In this document: positions 34,877-44,971 of the stretch, piece by piece | How positions within the stretch are numbered: position 1 is the stretch's first letter | Layout: each line of letters opens with the position of its first letter | From: Zelonia costaricensis | Taxonomy: Eukaryota; Euglenozoa; Kinetoplastea; Trypanosomatida; Trypanosomatidae | DNA: 64,000 nucleotides | Reading direction: 5' to 3' | NCBI GenBank assembly: GCA_030849075.1 | Contig: JASAOO010003473.1 | Location: forward strand, 1 to 64,000 | Notes under the pieces: generated by a model | Seen by the model: the letters and a program-made list of their open reading frames with translations, nothing else | Databases searched by the model: none | What the model was told of the DNA's origin: nothing | Translations under genes and position numbers: made by a program

Positions 34877-36084
34877 CCCCCTTCCCTCGCGTCGCACGTG
34901 AAAATGCGGACAGCCCCACTGCACTGCGGGAAGACGCCAGACGCCAACGACGCGCAGGTCAAGGTAGCTGAAGAGCACGCACACGCGCACACGAAAGAGC
35001 CTGTGTGCGCGTTGACGTGGGTCAAGCAAGAGGTAGAGGAACGCGCCAATACGCAGAACTAAGAGAAACGAAGGAGGATTGATGAGGCGCAAGTCGAACA
35101 GCCTCAGGCGCCGCCACAAGTGAGACGTCGAAGACAAGAGAGGAAACCCGATGATGCGAGGTGGCGAGAGAGAAAGAGAAGATCGAGACACGACAAACTG
35201 CTTTCGCTGTCGTCCATCACAGTCGCAGTCGGAGCACGCGGCGCAGCACGCACGAGTCAGTGTGTGTTTGGGGGGGGGGGAAACGAGAGGGAGCGTGGGA
35301 CTCACGGAGGAGAAAGAAGCACCTGCCTTGCGCGCAGTGTGGTGCCGCGACAGACAACCCGTCAACGTCTACGGAAGACGCGGAGGGGTGAGAGGAGCTC
35401 GGAGAGTTCGCACCTTGCTACTGGACCGTGTGAGAGAGACGGAGGCAGGTGGGCGTAGGGAATTGAGTGTTGAGTGCAGCAGGCGGTGCAGGCAGGGAGG
35501 TTGGAGGAAAGCAAGCGTGCCATTGCGTGGCACCAGAGCTCAGAGGAGGTTGCACGCCGCGAGGCCCGAGAAGGACGCATTACATAGACTCACAAAGCTG
35601 CGGAGTGCCGTCTCGTTCTCGGGCCTCTGCTGCTTTCCATTCGCTGGAAGAGAGCTGCACGATGGCTATGACACTGCGGGGTCTGCCCAGGAGAGCTCGA
35701 CGCGTGCCTTAAACGTCCACACACACATGTCCACTAGAAGCGTAGACCAAGCGGCCTCATGAAGTTCTTTCATCCAACGGGCATTCCCCATCAACTCCAC
35801 GGCAAATGAGCAGCCTCTGTTTCGCTAGTTCGCGTTTTGGGTGCGGGTTTCTTTTCTTATCTCATATTGACACCCGGCACGACGTGGCCTCCATTCCCGT
35901 CACACAATGCACGCGCGCACTGTGGCTCAGGTGGGGACAGGCGCCACTGCCAGTGCCGCAGCGAGCAGCCGGGAGCAGCCACAGAAAGCGAGAGAGAGCG
36001 AGGCCGTCGTGGTGGGCATCACCAGCTCCGCGGAACTCAAACAGTCTCTGTGACCAGCGGGAGAACAAGGAAGGGAGAGGTGCT
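34877..36084 (-). other. Intergenic region
   Basis: About 1.2 kb with no credible gene. It contains purine-rich stretches on the plus strand, for example about 35160-35190 and 35270-35320, and a G run near 35271-35280. Small frames (60-230 codons) lack consistent codon bias and overlap on both strands. Confidence 0.6.
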
Positions 36085-39000
36085 TCAGACCGTGCCTTCC
36101 TCCTCCGCCGCAGTAGGACTCTCCTCGTCCGCCTCCGCGGTCTCCGCAGGCTCACCATCCTCAGCGTCCTCAGCCTCGGCCTCCTCAGCCCCCTCTTCCT
36201 GCAGTTCCGGCGTCGCCTCAGCGCCCTCCTCTTCCGCTTCCTCCGCCTCCGCCTCCTCCTCCTCCTCCTCCTCTGGCTGCTGCTGCTGCTGGATCTCCTC
36301 CTCGGCGGGCGCGCCCGAGTCGTCCTCCTCGTTCTCCGCGAAGACTTCCTGAGCAGCATCAGCGTCGTCGTGGACCGACGCGTCGGCCTCCCCGTCACCG
36401 CCCTCCTCCTCCTCGGCTACCGCCTCCGGCTCCGCTTCCTCGAGCGGCGCGGCGTCCTCCTCCGCGGCCTCCTCCGGCTCCTCCACGTCCTCCATGGCGT
36501 CTGCGGCGTCGTCTGCATCGGGCGTCGCGTCGCCCTCGTCGGGGTCGGGCTGCGGCGCTGCCGGCCCCTCGCGCTGCTCCTCTTCGTTCTCGCGTTCCGG
36601 TTCTGCTGAAGAGGTCGGGGCAAGCGGCGTTGGGGCGTCTTCACGCACCGTGGGCTGCACCGGTGATGGCGTTGAGGAAGCCGCGGGGGCCGGTGGAGCA
36701 TCGGAGTTGCTCGTCGCGTGCTCGTCCGCGCTCCCCGGCTGCGGTGGCACCGGCACAGCAGAGGAAGAGGAAGACGAAGGGGTAGACATCGCGGCCGAGG
36801 CCGACGCCGCCGCTGCCGCAAGAGGAAGAGGAAGAGCAAGCGCCGGCGCTGCAGCGGCGTCGTGGACAGTGGTGAGCGGTGCGGTGAGCGCGGACGGCTG
36901 CGCGGCAGGCTGCGCTGTGGAAGCAGTGGCCGTCGTCGTGCTGGACGGTGAGGCCGGCGTTGTCGGCGCGCCAATGGGCGTCGGCGCCACCTCCGCTGTC
37001 GCCGGCGTGCTCGGTGCCGACTGCGCTTGCTGTTGCTGAGCCTGTTGCTGCTGCTGTTGCAGCTGCTGAAGCTGCTGGAGCCGCTGCAGCTGCGCCTGGC
37101 GCTGGCGGGCCTGCGTGAGGAAGCTGCGGAGTGCCTGCATGGTTTCTGCCATGTGCGGCGCCGCTTCCACCATCTGCGGCGGCGCCGCACTCGACTCCCC
37201 GCCCTCCGCGGCCGTCGCCGCCGCGATGGGTGGGACAGCTTGCTCGAGTGCGTGCTGGAGGGTGGCGCTGGCGTGCTGCTGCAGGATGCTCTGCCGCCGC
37301 TCCGCCTCCAGGGCCAGCGCCTTCGTCTTCCACACGGACTCCCACCGCTGCTGGGCCGCGGCGATGCGCTCGGCGAGGCGCTGCGCCTGGGCCTGGGCCG
37401 AGGCCTCGAAGGACGTCCTCGCCGCCTGCACCCGCTCCTCCTGCCGCTGGATGGCGAGGACGAGCTGCCCAATGTACCCGGTCTGGTCCTGCGCGGCCTG
37501 GCGCGAGGTCTCGGCCACCGCCTCGGCAATGCGCAGCTCCAGCCCACGCAGTGCCGCCGTGATCTTCTCCGCCGCTGCGGAGTGCTGGGCCGCCTCCGCT
37601 GCCGACGCGCTGGTGGAGCCGGTGCCGCCGCCGCCGTCCGCCGTTCCCCACGCCGCGGCCTCGCGGCGCAGCAGGTCGCTCATGTCGCGCCGCTCCTCCT
37701 GCACGAGCTCGCGCAGCTTCTCCGCGTGTGCCTCGGACCCCTGGTAGAGCTGCAGTGTGTTCGCTAGCCCCTGCAGCGCGGTGTGCACCATGTTGACGGC
37801 GACGCCGTAGTGCTGCCGCAGCTCGTGCAGCTCCTGCCGCAGGCTCGTCGTGCGGTGGGTGAGGGCGGTGTTGGCGAGCTCACTCGCCTGGCGCGTCGTC
37901 GCCTCCGCCGCGCTGGCCGCCGCGTGCTCGCTGCGGAGGGTGCTGAGCTCCGCCTGCAGTCGGCGGCTCTCGTTGCGAGCCACGAGCAGCTCACGCTGGG
38001 AGACAAGCAGGCGCTCTTGGCTCTGCGTAAACTGCTGCTGCAGAGCCAGAAAGGAGTTGCGGTGCGGCGTGATGGAGCCCTCGGCTGCCGCGGCGGCCGA
38101 TGCGTCGCTGCCGGTCCCCACAGCAGATGAGCGGTGGGCAGCGGGCACTGCCTTCTTGACGCCGGCGCGGGCCGCTGCGACGTCCTCGCTCTGCAGGAAC
38201 ACGTCGTTGGCGCTCTGGCGAACGTGTTCCAGAAACTGCGGGAGGGAGAAGGACGGCGATGGTGCTGCTGCGTTGCCGCTGCTTCCGCCGCCGCCACCCC
38301 CACCGCGCTGCGCTGCCTGAGCGCGCGTCAGCGCCTCCTGCTCCAGCAGTGCCCGCACCCGGTCCTCGCGCAGCTCCACGAAGCGCTGGAGCTGGTCCTT
38401 CTGCCGCTGCAGCTGCGCCACCTCGCTCTTCAGCTTCTGGGCCCGCCGCAGCGCCTCCTCCATCGCCTGCGGGTCGGCCACCACCGTCGCGCTCGCCGCA
38501 GCAGCGTGCGCCGCGGCCTCGCGTATCGTCGCGCAGCACGCACGCAGCTCCGGCTCCGACAGGATCTGCGCCGTCGTGCGGGCCACCACCATCAGCAGCC
38601 GGTCCCGCTCCGCCTCCACGCCAGCGCACTGCGCCCGCAACCGCTTCTCCTCCTCGCGCCGCCGGTCCACCTCGGTGGCGAGTGTGGCGAGGTTGCCCAG
38701 CAGCGCGGTCTTGCCCCGCTCCAGCTGCGCGATGCGGCCCTGCGAGACGCGCAGGTCGGCCTCCGCCGTGTGCAGGCTCTGCACCTGTCGCTCCAGGGCC
38801 CGGATGCGGTCGCGGCCTTCGTACCAGAACTTAGTGAGCTCGCCGCGGATGGAGGACGGGTTGCTGCTCGCGTCTTGTTCGGCACGCTGCCGCTTCTGCG
38901 CCAGCGCCACCTGCTCCTCGCTGTGCTGTTGCGTGAGCTCCCGGAACGCCTCCTGCGCCGCGGCAAGCTGCTCCTCTACCACTGCCTTCTCCGCCTTGCT

Positions 39001-40026
39001 GGCTGCCTCGCGCTCCGCCGCGGCGGCCAGCGCCGTCTCGAGGTGTGCGACGCGCTCGCGCAGCATCGTCGCCTCCTCGACGTGGTACGTCGCCTCGATC
39101 TCCCGCTCCACCGCGTGTCGTCGCTCCGCCTCGTCGAGCAGCACGCGCTGCGCCGCCTGCACGGTGTGGCTCGCCCGCACCTCCTCCCGCAGCGCCTCGA
39201 TGCGGGCGATGAGCTCGGGCACCTGCCGAGCCGCTTGCAGGTCGCCCTCCACGGAGGCGCGGAAGCCCTCAACGGCGCCCACCGCGGCGTCCTGGCGCTC
39301 GCGGAGCTGTTCCCGCAGCACCGCCTCTGTGGCCCGCAGCTGCCGCACCTCTGCCACGAGAGGCGGAGCGGGGGTGCTCGACATGGACATCTCCAGCTCC
39401 GCGACGCGGGCCGCCAGCGCGTTCTTCTCCTGCTCCACGGCCTCCAGCTGCGCATGCAGGGGTGCTACCGTCTCACGCTGCATGTCAGCGAGTGCCTGCT
39501 CGGCCTTCTGCTTTGCGTCGTGCATGTGTCGCAGCACTTCAGAAACGGCGGCATGCAGGAGCGATGTGTGCGTGCTGGCCGGGGCCCAAGTGCTGGCGGA
39601 TGCGGCGTTGTGGTCCTCCTCCGCCTCCCCCTCAGCGCCTCCGTGCTGATGCTGTTGCTCGTGCGGTCCATCGGTGGCGAGTGGCGAGCTCCGCGTCGTG
39701 GACTCGTTCTCACCGGCAAGCACCTTCTGCCCGGCGCACTCGTCGGCTGCCACGCTCTCGAAGAAGCGCTGCAGCTGCTCACGCAGCACCTCTTGTGCGA
39801 CGCGCTGCTCCTCGGTGAGCTGCAGGCGTGCCCTCAAGGCGGCGTTCTCACGCAGCAGCTCCGTCGGGCTCACGGGGTGCGGCGACGTCGATGGCTGCGG
39901 CGACAGTGGTGACGCCGCCGCACCGCCTTCAGTAGCGGACGGCATGCCTGCGGAGGAGGGGAGAAAGGAAGGGGAGGTGGTCGGTGCCGGGGCTGCACAA
40001 GGCGTGGGAGCAGGTCCAAAGGACAT
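36085..40026 (-). CDS. Large coiled-coil protein with acidic C-terminal tail
   Basis: The 1313-residue protein has four parts. The N-terminal 50 residues are Ser/Pro/Ala-rich. A very long heptad-like coiled coil rich in Ala/Glu/Gln/Arg/Leu runs from about residue 55 to 960, with a Gly-Ser break near 575-590. A Gln-rich segment with poly-Gln lies near 970-1010, then a Ser/Thr/Pro/Ala linker, and finally a strongly acidic Glu/Asp/Ala tail (about 1150-1313) ending EEEGTV. The family cannot be named from such composition. Architectures with a long coil then an acidic tail occur in Tpr/Mlp-type nuclear-basket proteins (kinetoplastid NUP110/NUP92) and in centrosomal or flagellar scaffolds, so those are hypotheses only. 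The poly-Gln is encoded by CTG/CAG-rich DNA (about 37027-37085) and may vary in length between strains. Confidence 0.85.
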   Translation of the reverse strand: MSFGPAPTPCAAPAPTTSPSFLPSSAGMPSATEGGAAASPLSPQPSTSPHPVSPTELLRENAALRARLQLTEEQRVAQEVLREQLQRFFESVAADECAGQKVLAGENESTTRSSPLATDGPHEQQHQHGGAEGEAEEDHNAASASTWAPASTHTSLLHAAVSEVLRHMHDAKQKAEQALADMQRETVAPLHAQLEAVEQEKNALAARVAELEMSMSSTPAPPLVAEVRQLRATEAVLREQLRERQDAAVGAVEGFRASVEGDLQAARQVPELIARIEALREEVRASHTVQAAQRVLLDEAERRHAVEREIEATYHVEEATMLRERVAHLETALAAAAEREAASKAEKAVVEEQLAAAQEAFRELTQQHSEEQVALAQKRQRAEQDASSNPSSIRGELTKFWYEGRDRIRALERQVQSLHTAEADLRVSQGRIAQLERGKTALLGNLATLATEVDRRREEEKRLRAQCAGVEAERDRLLMVVARTTAQILSEPELRACCATIREAAAHAAAASATVVADPQAMEEALRRAQKLKSEVAQLQRQKDQLQRFVELREDRVRALLEQEALTRAQAAQRGGGGGGGSSGNAAAPSPSFSLPQFLEHVRQSANDVFLQSEDVAAARAGVKKAVPAAHRSSAVGTGSDASAAAAAEGSITPHRNSFLALQQQFTQSQERLLVSQRELLVARNESRRLQAELSTLRSEHAAASAAEATTRQASELANTALTHRTTSLRQELHELRQHYGVAVNMVHTALQGLANTLQLYQGSEAHAEKLRELVQEERRDMSDLLRREAAAWGTADGGGGTGSTSASAAEAAQHSAAAEKITAALRGLELRIAEAVAETSRQAAQDQTGYIGQLVLAIQRQEERVQAARTSFEASAQAQAQRLAERIAAAQQRWESVWKTKALALEAERRQSILQQHASATLQHALEQAVPPIAAATAAEGGESSAAPPQMVEAAPHMAETMQALRSFLTQARQRQAQLQRLQQLQQLQQQQQQAQQQQAQSAPSTPATAEVAPTPIGAPTTPASPSSTTTATASTAQPAAQPSALTAPLTTVHDAAAAPALALPLPLAAAAASASAAMSTPSSSSSSAVPVPPQPGSADEHATSNSDAPPAPAASSTPSPVQPTVREDAPTPLAPTSSAEPERENEEEQREGPAAPQPDPDEGDATPDADDAADAMEDVEEPEEAAEEDAAPLEEAEPEAVAEEEEGGDGEADASVHDDADAAQEVFAENEEDDSGAPAEEEIQQQQQPEEEEEEEAEAEEAEEEGAEATPELQEEGAEEAEAEDAEDGEPAETAEADEESPTAAEEEGTV

Positions 40027-41545
40027 GATGAGCGCCGAAGACCTGTGCGTGTGTCTCCGCGTGTGCGTGTGTGTGTCGTTCTAGTGTGCTCGTGTGCGTA
40101 ATGAATGCTGTCGATGCGGTGTGTGGTCGTCACTCTGAGGACGGCCTTGTCGTCGTTCCCACTGCGTACTCTGCGCGGTGCAACGTGCGCAACCTTGAGA
40201 GTGCTTCGCAGCAGGAGTAGCGCGCACGCACACGCACCCACGTGTGGCCGTCGTGACGGTGGAAGGAGAAGGAAAGACAAGGAAAGCGGGAGAGCGAAGC
40301 AGAGAGTAGATAAGTGGGTGACGGAGAGGAACGCGTAAAGTGCATTGGATAGCTCCCTGCACGTCTTCGACGAAGAAGATGGCAGCAGTCACGCGTAAAG
40401 GGACTGGAGAGCCGTACACGATTCATCCAGGCCTCGCCTCTCCATTTCTTCGCCCCGACGGCACTCCCTTTGATTTGGCGTTCACGCTGTGTGTGTGTGT
40501 GTGTGTGTCTTTCATTTGGTGTTGTTTTTCTCTGGATCTGTGTCTCGGCAGCGACTCTCCCCCGCCCCACCCCACCCCTACTCGCTATCCGCCACGACGG
40601 GCCCGCTCAACGCCGCAGCACCGCAAACGCACCAATGCGTCACGACGCGAGCGTTCAAGAGAGCGAGAGGGCGACAGCAAGAGGAAGACGGTGAGTCGCT
40701 GTGCGATGTAAACAAGGACAGAGGTAGACGCAAGGCGGGCAATACTGCGGCAGAAGCACGCGATGCGACGCCGCGGGCACCATCAAGCGAGAGGGTGAGG
40801 GAGGGGGGGAGAGGGAGCTACGGCATCAAACATAAAAGACGCGAGAAGGCGGGTGGGGGGGGGGCGGAAAGGCGCTATGCGAAGCCGCGCCGCACCGAAA
40901 AGGCAGAGAAGGACGCGGAGTAGGGCAGGCCGCACACAAACACACACGAGCACGCGCCTACACACGCGTTGACACCAGCGCGAGCACGCCGCGCATGGTG
41001 GAAGTGAGAAAGGGAAAGCAGAAGGCACTCGAGGTCAGCTCAAAGAAGGAGCACGAGGACTCGCCCCCGCACCGGTGTGCCTCCCGAAGGCGTACACGCA
41101 CACGCTGCTGCAGCCACATCGACGAGACGCCGCACCGAGAGGAGGGGGCGGGGCCCTGACGGGGGAGGGGGGGAGAGAAGGAAGTCGGCGGTGGTGCGTT
41201 TTGAAGAAGACACACACACACACACGAGGCGACAGGAATAGGTAAACGCGGCGATGCACGCGCTGATGGGCAGCAGCAGCAGCAGCAACACGAGGAGGAG
41301 AGGTGTTGCAGCGTAGGGTGAGCAGGGCAAAGCAGACAAGACTTCAAGAAGGCCAAAGCAGAAAAGGATGAGTTGGGGAGGGAGGGGGGGAGGGCGAAAG
41401 GAATAGGAACACACAAGGAAGTCAGTAGGACGCAACAGCACGAGGACAAACGGTGTAAACCGGAAGCGATGGCACACAAGCGACGCGTTGCGCGCCCTCC
41501 CCGAGTTTGCGTGGACGCGTGGGCCGGCCTTCCCCGTGCGAGTCA
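40027..41545 (-). other. Intergenic region
   Basis: 1.5 kb without a credible gene. It contains a GT run at about 40489-40509, a CA run at about 41212-41226 and a non-coding CAG/CAA run at about 41272-41290. G-rich purine blocks at 40800-40865 and 41370-41400 are pyrimidine tracts on the transcribed-gene strand. Confidence 0.6.
40489..40509. repeat. (GT)n microsatellite
   Basis: Pure GT run in the leader of the coiled-coil gene. Confidence 0.85.
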
Positions 41546-44500
41546 TCAGTCCGAGTCAGACGGCAGCACCTCCACCCGCCCCTGCGGGGAGTTGGACCGG
41601 CTGGGCCGCAGCTCCCCCGGTGCAGTGTGCGGCGGCGGCGCTGGCGTGTAGTCGCGCGGCTGTACGCTGGTGTGGCGCGGCGGGTACGGGCCATCGCGCG
41701 GCGACGCGTACCGCTGCGAGTGAGGCACGTTGTGTGGTGATGCGTACTGCGCAGGATGCGGCTCCTGCTGCCTCGGCGAGTGCGGTGTCGGGTACGGACC
41801 GCCGCGTGGGGACGCGTGCGGCTGCGGATACGGAGCATCACGCGGCGACGCATACGGCGTCGCGTATGGGGCGTTGTGCGGCGATGCGTACGGCGTCGAT
41901 TGCGGCTCCGCCTGCCGCGGCGAGTACGGGTGGCTGTACGAGGGGACCGCGTAGAAGGGCTGGTACACCTGAGGCGGCCCCGCCGGCACGGCCACGTACG
42001 ACGTCGGCTGGTAGCTGGGAGCGCCTGCCGCAGCAGCAGCAGCAGCAGCAGCAGCGTACGCGGCCGTGGGGTTGTAGCCGTAGCTGGCAGGGGACTGCGG
42101 GTCCCAGTAGGACGCACACGATCTGGGCGGGTCGCCGCGCAGCAGCTCCTCGCCCTGCAGAAAGAGCTCCTCCTGCAGGGCGGTGTCGGAGAGGTAGGAG
42201 CTGTCAATCGGGGCGCTGAAGGCGTGCGAGGCCATGGTTGCCGGGGTTGGCAGCGCGGCGAGGGCTGTTGGTGCGGGGGGCGCACGGGGGCGTGGCGGGG
42301 TGCGGCGGAACGGATCGTGCGCCGGCATCGCCTCAGTGGAAGGGGTGAGGTACGCGGCGGACGGCGACTGCGAGTCCGTCGTGGCCATCATCGTCAGCGT
42401 GGACTTGCGGCGGCGCGGGCGGGCACGTGGGCGTTGGTGCGGGTCCTGTGGCTGGCGATGGTGGCCGTGCGAGAGGGGGCTGCGGCTCTGCGCATCCCGT
42501 GCCTGTGCGGCTGCCGTGCCGGCGATGACGACTGCGGTGCTGGTTGGCGTGTGCCCCTGCGCCGGCTCCTGCGTCTCCTGCAGCGAGCCTGGCGAACGCT
42601 TTGCGCACGACTGACGCAGGCGTTGGCAGCCGCTCAGCAGCGCGGCCACCACCGCGCACGGCGGCTGCCCCCGCCACGGACCAACCCCGAGGCACTTGCA
42701 GATGACATCGCGCAGCAGCGCCACGGCCCACAGAAGACACGTGAGCACGATGCAGGTGATGGTCAGCGCACGCGCACCCGGCACGCTCGACTCGTTGATG
42801 TACGTGATGGGCGGATCGGCGGCGTTCGTGTCTGAGGCAGCGGCAGCGGTGAACTGACCACCAGTCGTCTCCAGCTGCGCCGCTTGGATCTGCTCCGTCG
42901 CGGTGCTGGTGCTGCTGTCTGTGTCGGGGAAGGTCTCGTTCATGCTGCGGAGGAACTGCGGCACCCTCGCTGCCCGCAGCATCGCCCGAATCTCGTCCAG
43001 CGTCAGGAACCGTGGCGGCGGGGCGACGGGGAGGGGGCGGTAGACAAGGGGGCCGTTCAGCAGCGGCGCGATGCACTTGCAAGCCTTGGCGACAGGGTCG
43101 AAGGTGGGGCGCCGGCCCAGGTACTTGACCAGGCACTCCGTGTCGCTGAGCGGCGCGCACGCGTTGGTCACGGCGGAGAAGCGGTAGTCGCCCTGGCAGA
43201 GCACGCGGCTGCCCTTCGTCGTGTTGATGGCCGGGTACGGGGACGGCAGCCGCTCCGGCGGATCGCGTGCGAGGCTCACGTTCACCGTGTCCTGCGAAGA
43301 TGCCGCCACGGCTGGCTCCACGAAGATCACGGACGGGCTGAGCAGCACGCGAAAGGGGCTCGCCAGCGGGGTCATGACCGCGTACGCCTCGATGCTGACC
43401 GGCGGGCTCGTCTCCCCTGCCGGGATGTGCAACGCCGCCGCGGAGACGTTCGCCCGCATCACGGACGGGCGGTACCCCGTATTGCCCGCTGGCGGGAACG
43501 CTGGCATCGCGCAGTGCGTCGTCGTGCACACCCGCATTGTCCAGCTGCCGCCGGTGAAGCTGGAGAAGGAGACGTACTCGACCTCGAACTGCATCGTGTC
43601 CTTGTCGTCTGGGCTGAGGAAGCGGCCCGAGATGCGCGTCGCGCGGCCCACCGGGAAAAGCGGCACCAGCGTGTCCGTCAGCGAGCCGCTGAAGTTGGCG
43701 TACGTCAGCGACCACCCCGTCGACTCCGGCACGTCACACTGGAAGCCCATGTCCGTGATGGTGGTGGGGGAGGACATCGTCACGTCGTCGATCCAGTGGC
43801 AGCCGTTGAAATACAAGGCCCAGAGTCCTGCACATCTGCTTTCGTAGTATTTGAACTGGTTCGTGTTGTTGCCATCTGCCGAGGTGTAGTAGCCGAGGGG
43901 GTAGTTGCCGCAGGTGCTCCGGTCGGTGCGGTAGTTTGCGGGGGTGTACCCGAGGCACCGCCTCGTGGAGCCAAATGCCGTGTTGAGAACAGCTATCGGA
44001 CTCGCCTCCAGCGACGCGTTCGCCAACGTGCTGCCCTCACGGCAAAGCGCGTACCCCGTTGACGGAGTATTGAACGGAGGGTCTGCTGTGATGCCGGCCA
44101 AGGCAGCCACCGAGCTCACCGAGCACAGCACGGTCTCTCCCACATTCTGGTTAGCCCTAAGCGCACACGACACGCTGTCCACCTCCTCCCGGAAGCTCAG
44201 CGTGCTGTCGACGTCGAAGCCGAAATGGCGCAGCTCGTACGGGATGGGTGCGCCGGTGCACACATACGGCGGCACCGGGCTATCGGTCAGCATGTACTTG
44301 CGGTAATGGCTCCCATTCACCGCACAGCACGCCTTCGTCGTGTAGCACTCCGCATCCGCGCCCGGCACCCCAGCAATCACCGACACGGACTCCGACTGCG
44401 ACTGGTAGCTCGCGACGCTGAGGTTGCCGACATCGTACGTATACTTGGAGTTGCGCTTCACCAGCTCGATCCTCGACGGCCGGATCGACTTCCACAGCGT

Positions 44501-44917
44501 GCCGTTGGGGTCCTGCAGGACGGGGTACGCGTCGGAGGTGAGGTTCAGCACGAAGTCCAAGCCGGGGTTGGGGACGTCGAAGAGGAGTCGCATGGAGGCG
44601 TTGGCGAAGATGGGCCTAGGTGCGATATCGGCGGCGTAGGTCACCGGCCCCGGCATGATCATCACCGGCTTGTCGAAGGCGTCCGTCACGGACACGCTGA
44701 AGTCGACCGGCAGGACGTGCACCGTTTTGCCTGTCTCGGGGTGCACCGCATCGGGGAGGGTCGTGTGAATCACCGGGGAGGTCGTGTTTGCTGCCGCCGT
44801 GGTGATCGCCGTCGTCTGGTCGGGTGACGTGGCCTCCTCCGCGGCGCCACACCTCACACCGAGCAGGAGGACGACCGTCACGCCCACCGCCAGGAGCGCC
44901 GTCGGGGGTGGCGGCAT
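41546..44917 (-). CDS. Type I membrane protein with Cys-rich ectodomain and 12-residue-repeat tail
   Basis: The 1123-residue protein starts at the ATG at 44917, where a signal peptide begins (MPPPPTALLAVGVTVVLLLG, with cleavage expected near CGA-AEE). A strong splice acceptor sits 29-30 bases upstream, inside the longer frame that opens at 45049. The ectodomain (about 28-713) is unrecognised. It has many Cys (a CYTTKACC cluster, isolated pairs such as VCTTTHC, and CKCIAP near the membrane) and several N-glycosylation sequons. One transmembrane helix (about 714-739, bases 42700-42775) is followed by Cys and a basic segment. The 380-residue tail is Pro/Ala/Ser/Thr-rich. It contains a poly-Ala run from a GCA/CAG repeat and a series of about 12-residue units of the type YASPRDAPYPQP (bases about 41690-41930). 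A surface receptor or adhesin is possible; no function can be assigned. Confidence 0.85.
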   Translation of the reverse strand: MPPPPTALLAVGVTVVLLLGVRCGAAEEATSPDQTTAITTAAANTTSPVIHTTLPDAVHPETGKTVHVLPVDFSVSVTDAFDKPVMIMPGPVTYAADIAPRPIFANASMRLLFDVPNPGLDFVLNLTSDAYPVLQDPNGTLWKSIRPSRIELVKRNSKYTYDVGNLSVASYQSQSESVSVIAGVPGADAECYTTKACCAVNGSHYRKYMLTDSPVPPYVCTGAPIPYELRHFGFDVDSTLSFREEVDSVSCALRANQNVGETVLCSVSSVAALAGITADPPFNTPSTGYALCREGSTLANASLEASPIAVLNTAFGSTRRCLGYTPANYRTDRSTCGNYPLGYYTSADGNNTNQFKYYESRCAGLWALYFNGCHWIDDVTMSSPTTITDMGFQCDVPESTGWSLTYANFSGSLTDTLVPLFPVGRATRISGRFLSPDDKDTMQFEVEYVSFSSFTGGSWTMRVCTTTHCAMPAFPPAGNTGYRPSVMRANVSAAALHIPAGETSPPVSIEAYAVMTPLASPFRVLLSPSVIFVEPAVAASSQDTVNVSLARDPPERLPSPYPAINTTKGSRVLCQGDYRFSAVTNACAPLSDTECLVKYLGRRPTFDPVAKACKCIAPLLNGPLVYRPLPVAPPPRFLTLDEIRAMLRAARVPQFLRSMNETFPDTDSSTSTATEQIQAAQLETTGGQFTAAAASDTNAADPPITYINESSVPGARALTITCIVLTCLLWAVALLRDVICKCLGVGPWRGQPPCAVVAALLSGCQRLRQSCAKRSPGSLQETQEPAQGHTPTSTAVVIAGTAAAQARDAQSRSPLSHGHHRQPQDPHQRPRARPRRRKSTLTMMATTDSQSPSAAYLTPSTEAMPAHDPFRRTPPRPRAPPAPTALAALPTPATMASHAFSAPIDSSYLSDTALQEELFLQGEELLRGDPPRSCASYWDPQSPASYGYNPTAAYAAAAAAAAAAGAPSYQPTSYVAVPAGPPQVYQPFYAVPSYSHPYSPRQAEPQSTPYASPHNAPYATPYASPRDAPYPQPHASPRGGPYPTPHSPRQQEPHPAQYASPHNVPHSQRYASPRDGPYPPRHTSVQPRDYTPAPPPHTAPGELRPSRSNSPQGRVEVLPSDSD
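41690..41930 (-). repeat. In-frame tandem repeats (36-bp units, YASPRxAPYP type)
   Basis: About six degenerate 12-residue units, each with a Ser-Pro core after Ala, then Arg/His and a Pro-Tyr pair, lie in the cytoplasmic tail. The period is visible at DNA level as recurring TACGGAG/GCGTACGG and GACGCGTA blocks about 36 bases apart. Confidence 0.75.
42020..42056 (-). repeat. CAG trinucleotide run encoding poly-Ala
   Basis: A run of GCAGCAGCA on the plus strand is read on the minus strand as GCT/GCC-type Ala codons in the cytoplasmic tail of the membrane protein. Confidence 0.8.
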
Positions 44918-44945
44918 CAGGGGTGGGAGGCGGCAGAGCAGAAAT

Positions 44946-44971
44946 CTGAAAAACAAAGAAACGAGAGAAAA
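44946..44971 (-). promoter_or_regulatory. Spliced-leader acceptor for the type I membrane protein
   Basis: The minus strand shows a T/C-rich tract (44948-44971) running directly into TTTTTCAG with AG at 44947-44946. It is the clearest acceptor in the window. It lies downstream of the ATG at 45049 and so favours the ATG at 44917. Confidence 0.6.

Noticed and set aside
34774..35049. N-terminal extension of the 1039-residue protein
   Set aside because: Different, Cys-rich composition and a splice acceptor inside it; kept only as an alternative start.
41546..44917. Gamete fusogen HAP2/GCS1 as identity of the Cys-rich membrane protein
   Set aside because: The overall layout (signal, Cys-rich ectodomain, helix, long tail) fits, but I could not see the conserved HAP2 central signature.
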